Of a stretch of 64,000 nucleotides of DNA, positions 55,503 to 64,000 are shown one piece after another. Where the stretch lies: the NCBI GenBank assembly GCA_959602645.1, contig CAUGTZ010000001.1, positions 108,692 to 172,691 of the forward strand, given 5' to 3'. Each line of letters starts with the position of its first letter. Within the stretch, counting starts at the first letter, position 1. Source of the stretch: an uncultured Collinsella sp. GTDB lineage: Bacteria; Actinomycetota; Coriobacteriia; Coriobacteriales; Coriobacteriaceae. Under the pieces are notes generated by a model. The model saw only the letters and a program-made list of their open reading frames with translations. It ran no database searches and had not been told where the DNA came from. The position numbers and the translations under genes are program-made.

Positions 55503-56444
55503 TTATGCCAAGAACTCCTTGGTGGTCGCCACGATGTTGGCGGCGTCCAGGCCGTACTTGTGCAGGAGCTCGGCACCCGGGCCGGACTCGCCGAACGTGT
55601 CGTTGACGCCAATCTTCTTGAGCGGCGTCGGGCACTGCTCGCACAGGACATCGGCAACGGCGCTGCCCAGGCCACCGATCACGGAGTGCTCCTCGACGGT
55701 CACGACGTGGCCGGTCTTGGTGGCGCTCTTGACGATCAGGTCGGAGTCGATGGGCTTAATGGTGTGCATGTTGATGACCTCGGCGTCGATACCCTCGGCA
55801 GCAAGCTGCTCGGCAGCCTCGAGGGCCTCGCCGACCATCAGGCCGCAGGCAATGATGGTAACGTCGGCGCCCTCGCGCATAACGATGCCGCGACCCAGCT
55901 CAAACTTGTAGGTCTCGGGGTCATTAATGACCGGCGAGGCCAGACGGGCAAAGCGCATGTACACAGGGCCGTCGCACTCGTAGGCGGCGCGCGTCACGGC
56001 GCGGGCCTCGACGTCGTCAGCGGGAACGATCACGGTCATGCCGGGGATGACGCGCATCAGGGCGATATCCTCGCAGCACTGGTGCGTGGCGCCGTCCTCG
56101 CCCACCGAGATGCCGGCGTGCGTAGCACCGATCTTAACGTTAAGGTGCGGGTAGCCGATGGAGTTTCGGACCTGCTCAAAGGCGCGGCCGGCGGCAAACA
56201 TGGCAAAGGTGCTCGCGAAGGCAACGCGGCCGGTGGTCGCGATACCGGCGGCAACACCCATCAGGTTGCTCTCGGCAATGCCCACATCGAAGAAGCGGTC
56301 GGGGCGGGCTGCCTTGAACTTGCCGGTCTGCGTGGCGGCGGCCAGGTCGGCGTCGAGGACCACAAAGTCATCGTGCTCGTTGGCGAGCTCGACGAGGGCC
56401 TCGCCGTAGCTTACGCGCGTGGCGATTTTCTTGACATCTGCCAT
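55503..56444 (-). CDS. Transketolase C-terminal subunit
   Basis: A 313-residue polypeptide carrying the pyrimidine-binding domain (HDDFVVLDADLAAATQTGKF, FFDVGIAESNLMGVAAGIA, THAGISVGEDGATHQCCEDIALMR) and the C-terminal domain (VVTVEEHSVIGGLGSAVA). It pairs with the N-terminal subunit upstream. The split type is common in Actinobacteria and Firmicutes. ATG 56444 is 1 bp past the preceding stop, so translation is coupled. Confidence 0.92.
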   Translation of the reverse strand: MADVKKIATRVSYGEALVELANEHDDFVVLDADLAAATQTGKFKAARPDRFFDVGIAESNLMGVAAGIATTGRVAFASTFAMFAAGRAFEQVRNSIGYPHLNVKIGATHAGISVGEDGATHQCCEDIALMRVIPGMTVIVPADDVEARAVTRAAYECDGPVYMRFARLASPVINDPETYKFELGRGIVMREGADVTIIACGLMVGEALEAAEQLAAEGIDAEVINMHTIKPIDSDLIVKSATKTGHVVTVEEHSVIGGLGSAVADVLCEQCPTPLKKIGVNDTFGESGPGAELLHKYGLDAANIVATTKEFLA

Positions 56445-56445
56445 C

Positions 56446-57276
56446 CTAGAGCTCCTCTCCGGCGGCCGTGAGCTCTGCCATGGCCTGCTCAAACTGTTCA
56501 TCGTTGGGGGCCTTACCGTGCCAACCCACCTGGTTCTCCATAAAGGAGATGCCCTTGCCCTTTGTGGTCTCGGCGATAATGGCGGTCGGCTGACCCTTGG
56601 TGGCGCGGGCCTCGGCAAAGGCGGCGCGGATCTGATCGAAGTCGTTGCCGTCGGCAAGCTCCACCACGTGGAACTTAAAGGCGCGGAACTTGTCGGCGAG
56701 CGGCATGGGGTCGTTGACCTCCTCGACGGGACCGTCGATCTGCAGGCCGTTGTGGTCGACGATCACGCAGAGGTTGTCGAGCTGCTGGTTGCCGGCAAAC
56801 ATGGCGGCCTCCCAGACCTGGCCTTCCTCGCTCTCGCCATCGCCCAGCAGGGCGTACGTGCGGTAAGTATCGCCCCAGTGCTTAGCGGCAACGGCCATGC
56901 CCACGGCGGCGGAAATGCCCTGGCCGAGCGAGCCGGTGGACATGTCGACGCCCGGGGTGTCGTTCATGTTGGGGTGACCCTGCAGGTGGCTGCCGATATG
57001 GCGCAGCGTCTCGAGGTCCTCTTTGGGGAAAAACCCGCGCTCGGCGAGCACGGCGTACAGCCCCGGAGCGCAATGGCCCTTGGAGAGCACAAAGCGGTCG
57101 CGATCGGCCTTGCGGGGATCGGCTGGGTCGACGTTCATTTCCTCAAAGTACAGATAGGTCATGATGTCGGCAGCGCCGAGCGAACCGCCCGGATGGCCGG
57201 ACTTGGCAGCGTGCACGCCGGTGACGATGCCCTTCCTTACCTCGTTGGCAACCTTTTTGAGCTCTTCGTCGCTCAT
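56446..57276 (-). CDS. Transketolase N-terminal subunit
   Basis: A 276-residue thiamine-diphosphate-binding half: SGHPGGSLGAADIMTYLYF, DRFVLSKGHCAPGLYA, DMSTGSLGQGISAAVGMA and the TPP/Mg motif LLGDGESEEGQVWEAAMFAGNQQLDNLCVIVDHN. It transfers two-carbon units in the pentose phosphate pathway together with the downstream subunit. Start ATG 57276 has GAAAGGAAGG. Confidence 0.94.
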   Translation of the reverse strand: MSDEELKKVANEVRKGIVTGVHAAKSGHPGGSLGAADIMTYLYFEEMNVDPADPRKADRDRFVLSKGHCAPGLYAVLAERGFFPKEDLETLRHIGSHLQGHPNMNDTPGVDMSTGSLGQGISAAVGMAVAAKHWGDTYRTYALLGDGESEEGQVWEAAMFAGNQQLDNLCVIVDHNGLQIDGPVEEVNDPMPLADKFRAFKFHVVELADGNDFDQIRAAFAEARATKGQPTAIIAETTKGKGISFMENQVGWHGKAPNDEQFEQAMAELTAAGEEL

Positions 57277-57483
57277 TGTGCCTTCCTTTCATCCTCTTAA
57301 GACAAGATGCGCACGGCACCGAAGGTAATCCCAACACAGCCGCAATGCACGTACGTCATTCATTATGCTGGAAACCGATGGCTTTACCAGAGTTTTTATC
57401 ATTATTTGAACAATTTAGCAGGCAGAACCGCTGATGAAACGGTTTATCAATGTGAACGTCTTTTGGATGGAAGGCAGTCAGCC

Positions 57484-58374
57484 CTACGCGTTAATGTCCT
57501 TGAATCCCTCACCGAAGGCTTCCGTAACGTCGGCGACCGTCACAATGGCGTGAGGATCGCGCTCGCGCACGATCGTTTTGAGGGTGTTGAGCTCTCGACG
57601 GCTAACGATCACCATGATCACCGGCTTCTCGACGCCCGAATACATACCGGTCGCCTTTAATTTGGTGCAGCCGCGGCCCAGACCATACATGATGTCGGCC
57701 GCGATATCGGGAAAGTTATCCGAGATGATGAGTACCATACGACGCTTATTGCCGCCATCGACCACGGCATCGATCACATAGCCGCTAATCACCATCGAAA
57801 GTCCTGCGTACAGAGCATTTTCGAGCGAGAAGACCGGAGCCGATGCCGCACATACGGCAACGTCGATCGCCATGACGGTCGAGCCTACCGGCAGCGAGGT
57901 GTTACGCGAGATGATTTGGCCAATCGTGTCCGAGCCGCCGGTATTGGCGCCGGCGCGCAACACCATGCCGTAACCGATGCCCGTAATAATGCCGCCCCAC
58001 ATAGCGGGCAGCATCAGATCGGCATGTGCCAGCGGCGCCACAAACGGAGCGAACAGGTCGGTGAAAAAGCCCAGCAGCACAAAACCCGTCGCCGTCTGCA
58101 CCACGTAGAACATGCCACCCTCGCGCATAACCACCAGCAGCAGCAAGGCGTTCATCACAATGGTTTGAATACCGACAGGCAGCGAGATGCCATGAGACGC
58201 ACCGACCGCCTGGATAATCGTGGCGAGACCCGTAACGCCACCGGCGGCAAGGCCGTTGGGGATCAAAAACAAGTCCGTTGCGATAGCTGCCAGGGCGCAG
58301 CCAAACATGATCTTGGGCAAGTCGTGAAAGAAGTTCATCGAAAGAATGCGCTTGATGTCCAGACGATATGCCAT
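57484..58374 (-). CDS. YitT family membrane protein (DUF161/DUF2179)
   Basis: A 296-residue protein: five or six membrane helices (LIPNGLAAGGVTGLATII; GIITGIGYGMVLRAGANTGGSDTIGQII) and a C-terminal DUF2179 domain (GMYSGVEKPVIMVIVSRRELNTLKTIVRERDPHAIVTVADVTEAFGEGF). Function is unproven. ATG 58374 (GGGAGGC) is preferred. Confidence 0.9.
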   Translation of the reverse strand: MAYRLDIKRILSMNFFHDLPKIMFGCALAAIATDLFLIPNGLAAGGVTGLATIIQAVGASHGISLPVGIQTIVMNALLLLVVMREGGMFYVVQTATGFVLLGFFTDLFAPFVAPLAHADLMLPAMWGGIITGIGYGMVLRAGANTGGSDTIGQIISRNTSLPVGSTVMAIDVAVCAASAPVFSLENALYAGLSMVISGYVIDAVVDGGNKRRMVLIISDNFPDIAADIMYGLGRGCTKLKATGMYSGVEKPVIMVIVSRRELNTLKTIVRERDPHAIVTVADVTEAFGEGFKDINA

Positions 58375-58515
58375 GCTGCCTCCCTCAAAAAAGCGCACCC
58401 CGTCGGATGCGCTTTGAACTTCTTGCTGTATTCGATTTTACCGATTCGCCGACCAAATACCACCCCCGCACAGGGTCCGTATTGGCCGCATCTGCCCAAG
58501 GCCAACCCTGTGGGT

Positions 58516-59663
58516 TTAGGCGCCCTGGCTTTCCGCATCGGCGTTGCCGGTTGCCCAGCGATGGTAGCCGATCACAAACGGATCCAGATCGCCATCGTCG
58601 AGAACGGCCTCGACGTTGCTGGTCTCCACGCCCGTACGCAGGTCCTTGACCATCTGATACGGGTAGAGCACATAGCTACGGATCTGGTTACCAAAACCGA
58701 TCGTGGTCTTGGGTCCACGAATCTCGTCGAGCGCCTCGGCGCGCTTCTCGAGCTCGATCTCGTACAGACGGGCCTTGAGAATCTGCATGCACGCGGCCTT
58801 GTTTTGAATCTGGCTGCGCTCGTTTTGGCAAGTGACAACGATGCCGCTGGGAAAATGCGTCACGCGTACGGCGGAGTCGGTGGTGTTGACGCCCTGTCCG
58901 CCCGGGCCGCTCGCGTGATACACGTCCACGCGGATATCGTCGGGACTGATCTCGATGTCGATATCGTCAGGCAGCACGGGGATGACCTCGACGCCGGCAA
59001 ACGTGGTCTGGCGGCGCTTCTTGTCGTCGGTGGGGCTAATGCGCACCAGACGGTGGACGCCGGCCTCGGCGCGCAGCATGCCAAACGCGTCCTTGCCCTC
59101 GACGGTAAAGGTCGCACGGTCGATGCCGATGACCTCAGCCGCGGGGCAGTCGTTAATGGTGACCTTCCAGCCGCGACGCTGGCAGTACTTCATGTACATC
59201 TTAAAGAGCATGAAGGTCCAGTCCTGCGCTTCCAGGCCGCCCTGTCCGGGCTTGATGGTCACAATCGCGTCGCCGTGATCGAACTCACCGGTAAACCAGC
59301 TCGAAAGCTCGAGCTCGTCGATAGCGCGGGCCAGGCGTTCTGCCGTAGCGGCAGCCTCCTCGCGCAATGCGGCGGCATCGGGGTCGTCGCCCATCTCCTC
59401 GGCAAGCTCCAGCGCCGCGCGGGCGTCAGACAGCTCGCCGCGCGCGGTATCCACGGCAGCGATATCTTCCTTGGCGCGAGCGATCTCCTCCATGGTGGCG
59501 CGAGCGGCGTCGGCGTCATCCCAAAAGCCGGGGGCCACGCTTCTGGCCTCGAGCTCGGTCACGCGTGTGCGCTTCTCGTCCAAATGAAGATACGACTCGA
59601 CCTCGCCGAGCCGGTCCGCAAACGCGTCCAACTCGGCGAGCGTTACCTCTAGAGCCTCGGCCA

Positions 59664-59664
<1 letters not shown>
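58516..59664 (-). CDS. prfB: Peptide chain release factor 2
   Basis: The 382-residue factor releases peptides at UGA/UAA. GGQ is at 255-257 (SGPGGQGVN). The usual anticodon-like SPF reads SPT here (210-212, HRLVRISPTDDKKRRQ), which is unusual. The reading frame is continuous, so there is no programmed +1 frameshift site. Its ATG overlaps the secA stop (TAATG), implying coupled translation. It is the second gene of secA-prfB. Confidence 0.95.
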
Positions 59665-62471
<2,807 letters not shown>

Positions 62472-62602
62472 GTGGTTTTCCTTTTTGGCCATCGCCCGCG
62501 GCATGAAACCTTGGACGAGTTAAACACAGATATTTGTACTTTAGCCAAACAAGGCGCCGCCTATGCGGTCGACACGCTCGACCACGTAATAACTACGACA
62601 GC

Positions 62603-62735
62603 CTGCCAAAAAGGGACTGGTTTATTTTGGCAGCTTTTATCTGGGAAAACGCTGCCTCTCTGCCATTTGGTGCAAATCAACCTGTCCCATTCGCACCAAC
62701 CTGGTGCAATGGGGACGGGTTAGCGTGCACCAATA
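62603..62735. repeat. Two repeat types upstream of secA
   Basis: TGCCAAAAAGGGACTGG...TTTTGGCAG (62603-62634) matches the unit at 49606. GGTGCAAATCAACCTGTCCC and CACCAACCTGGTGCAATGGG (62665-62735) belong to the GGGACAGG/TTTGCACC family. No gene lies in 62505-62811. Confidence 0.7.
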
Positions 62736-62736
62736 A

Positions 62737-62776
62737 AAAGAAAAGGGCCGCGCACCCAAATGGATGCGCGGCCCTT
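62737..62776 (-). terminator. Terminator of rpmE
   Basis: AAGGGCCGCGCATCCA-TTTG-GGTGCGCGGCCCTTTTCTTTTT on the minus strand. Confidence 0.92.
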
Positions 62777-62811
62777 ATGCCATGAATGCGAGTGTTTCCG
62801 CGGCGAGCTAT

Positions 62812-63237
62812 TTACTCAGCAGCCTCGGTGGTCTCGGCCTCGGCAGCGGCCTCCTCGACGGGAGCCTCTGCGGGAGCCTCGGCGGCCTGCTTGGCAGCCT
62901 CCTCGGCAAACTTAGCGGCACGCTTAGCCTTCTCGGCAGCCTTAGCCTCAGCGGCGGCCTTGCGAGCGGCCTCGGCCTCAGCAGCCTTGGCGGCCTTGGC
63001 AGCCTTGGCCTCCTCGGCCTTCTTGAGCTGAGCGGCAGCGGCGCCACCGAACTTGTCGGCGAAGCGCTGGACGCGTCCACCGGTGTCGACGAACTTCTGC
63101 TGGCCGGTGTAGAACGGGTGGCACTCGTTGCAAAGCTCGACCTTCATCTCGGACACGGTAGCGTGCGTCTTGAAGGTGTTGCCGCAGGAGCACGTCACCG
63201 TGCACTCGACATACTGGGGATGGATACCCTGCTTCAT
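62812..63237 (-). CDS. rpmE: Ribosomal protein bL31 with long Ala/Lys/Glu tail
   Basis: Residues 1-66 are a normal zinc-type bL31: MKQGIHPQYVECTVTCSCGN, C16/C18 and C36/C39 as zinc ligands, HPFYTGQQKFVDTGGRVQRF. The protein then continues for about 75 residues of Ala, Lys and Glu with heptad-like repeats (KAAKAAKAAEAEAARK; EEAAKQAAEAPAEAPVEEAAAEAETTEAAE). The tail starts basic and ends acidic and is probably helical. Start ATG 63237 has AAGGAG. Confidence 0.94.
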   Translation of the reverse strand: MKQGIHPQYVECTVTCSCGNTFKTHATVSEMKVELCNECHPFYTGQQKFVDTGGRVQRFADKFGGAAAAQLKKAEEAKAAKAAKAAEAEAARKAAAEAKAAEKAKRAAKFAEEAAKQAAEAPAEAPVEEAAAEAETTEAAE

Positions 63238-63430
63238 GGTAGGACTCCTTATTGGTCAGGCGCTGGTTACCGATCAGCGCATAAGGCGTCTTGGTTTCCG
63301 ACCAAGACAACAAACTCGGCTATGGTACCACGGCGCCGCGTGTCCCACAAAAGGTTCACGGTCTTTTCGGAACGACACGAATCTGACCCATCGAAACACA
63401 TCTCCACCGTTCCTTCAACTGGGAAAATGC

Positions 63431-63463
63431 CGTCCCCGGGGCCTGAGAAGGGCCCCGGGGACG
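63431..63463. terminator. GC-rich perfect hairpin
   Basis: GTCCCCGGGGCC-TGAGAA-GGGCCCCGGGGAC without a T run, in the spacer between rpmE and the small secreted ORF. It could be a terminator or a palindromic repeat. Confidence 0.5.
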
Positions 63464-63526
63464 TTCGACTGACTGCGGGAACGGCCTTTCCGCTCAATGT
63501 GTTCGGCTGAGATCGGAAATCAACCA

Positions 63527-63545
63527 AACTGAACTAGGTTCAGTT
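63527..63545. promoter_or_regulatory. Perfect palindrome AACTGAACTAGGTTCAGTT
   Basis: 8-bp perfect arms around TAG. It lies downstream of the terminator at 63555, facing the rpmE promoter region. Possible operator. Confidence 0.4.
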
Positions 63546-63554
63546 GACATGGTT

Positions 63555-63590
63555 AAAAACGAGGGGCGACGCTTTTGCGTCACCCCTCGT
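63555..63590 (-). terminator. Terminator of the small secreted ORF
   Basis: ACGAGGGGTGACGC-AAAA-GCGTCGCCCCTCGTTTTTAA on the minus strand. Confidence 0.92.
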
Positions 63591-63604
63591 CCCGGCCGGT
63601 TGCT

Positions 63605-63949
63605 TTAGTTGTACACACGGTAGTTACACTTGAACTGGGTTATGTGTCCATAGTTGGAGCGGTACCAACCCGACGTATAGCTGATTGCCTCTGCGCCTAG
63701 ATAGTCGTAGCCCTTGTTGTAGCGAAGCTAACGGTAGGTCGTGTCGTACTCTGCTACGTAAAACGTGTCTCCAGAGAAGGCTTTGTACCGGTCCTTAACC
63801 GTCGAAGCCATGTACGCGGGTTCGACATCGCCTTTCTCCCCGTTGAGCGCATAGACGGGTGCCGCGATTCCGCATAAAGCCGTTGCCACGAGGATGGCGT
63901 AGACAGCCATGCGCGACGCATTGGACTTCAGCTGTTCAAATAGTTTCAT
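63605..63949 (-). pseudogene. Small secreted protein gene with in-frame amber codon
   Basis: From ATG 63949 (GGGAGGTGA upstream) the frame encodes MKLFEQLKSNASRMAVYAIL and a classic signal peptide (LVATALCGIAAPVYA). About 35 mature residues follow and end DTTYR at TAG 63728-63730. The same frame then continues for 40 coding-looking codons rich in Tyr and Gly (LRYNKGYDYLGAEAISYTSG; WYRSNYGHITQFKCNYRVYN) to TAA 63605-63607, just before a strong terminator. The gene is therefore either a recent pseudogene or read through. I do not recognise the family. It starts 1 bp after the stop of an upstream frame. Confidence 0.6.
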
Positions 63950-63950
63950 G

Positions 63951-64000
63951 TCATTCACCTCCCTCGTATGTATCGAGGTATTCCTGCTTGAGCGTCTGCG
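63951..64000 (-). CDS. C-terminal end of an upstream gene (runs off the window)
   Basis: The last 15 codons read QTLKQEYLDTYEGGE and stop at TGA 63951-63953, directly before the start of the small secreted ORF. Too short to identify; probably in one operon with it. Confidence 0.4.
   Translation of the reverse strand, partial: QTLKQEYLDTYEGGE

Noticed and set aside
63605..63949. Lactococcin-972-type bacteriocin
   Set aside because: Signal peptide and size fit, but the tryptophan/SNYxH motifs of that family are absent.

Overview
The window is GC-rich, densely coded bacterial chromosome. It is most likely from a gut actinobacterium of the class Coriobacteriia, Collinsella-like. This is inferred from gene content and style: a FtsE with a long N-terminal extension, a PTS-rich sugar metabolism, MurNAc recycling, GltBD, high GC, and many short palindromic repeats between genes. 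There is no rRNA, CRISPR array or prophage. Two tRNA genes (Glu, Gln) are present.

Layout. 1-2162: 5' part of a large AddB-like protein (minus strand, runs off the left edge). 2.3-6.4 kb: YerC regulator, small holin-like membrane protein, an Rrf2 regulator divergent from cysK, then mnmA. 6.5-10.4 kb: M42 peptidase, FucO-type dehydrogenase and an AT-richer unknown gene with a LURP/scramblase-like look. 10.4-15.3 kb: DUF1275 membrane protein divergent from a YgiQ radical-SAM protein, a CPBP protease and a decayed toxin-antitoxin spot. 16-20.5 kb: a complete alpha-glucoside PTS operon (EIIA, BglG/LicT antiterminator, EIIBC, GH4 6-phospho-alpha-glucosidase). 20.9-27.4 kb: a DEAD-box helicase with a long RG-rich tail, then the copper operon copA-copZ-csoR and a zinc-ribbon membrane protein. 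27.5-31.6 kb: an amidohydrolase, an array-flanked nuclease-like gene and an unknown gene. 32-38.2 kb: gltBD. 38.7-42.7 kb: mntH, rubredoxin plus flavin reductase, smpB and a TPR protein, followed by the two tRNAs. 43.2-48.6 kb: a small unknown protein, an ArsC/Spx-like protein and the MurNAc catabolic operon murR-murQ-murP-mupG. 49-64 kb: a serine recombinase, rnr, ftsX-ftsE, a zinc-ribbon protein, a split transketolase, a YitT protein, prfB, secA, rpmE with a long tail, and a small secreted ORF interrupted by an amber codon.

The most unusual content is between the genes. (1) A palindromic unit of about 57 bp recurs 17 times in five clusters with a strict period of about 80 bp. The arms co-vary. 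Clusters flank mntH, precede copA, and lie on both sides of a gene with an AbiEi-like N-terminus and a PD-(D/E)XK-like C-terminus. (2) Two diverged elements, each exactly 233 bp, are bounded by terminal inverted repeats of about 24 bp that co-vary within each copy (7818-8050 and 15439-15671). (3) A 65-bp palindrome occurs four times at exactly constant length. One copy supplies the last codons and stop of a gene. (4) Further families: a GGAGGAAAACGGATCA palindrome, a 24-bp palindrome repeated at 40-41 bp spacing, and GGGACAGG/TTTGCACC repeats.

Most operons face the minus strand, and most end in a recognisable hairpin terminator. Starts were moved inward from the longest open frame wherever a clear Shine-Dalgarno and family alignment required it.
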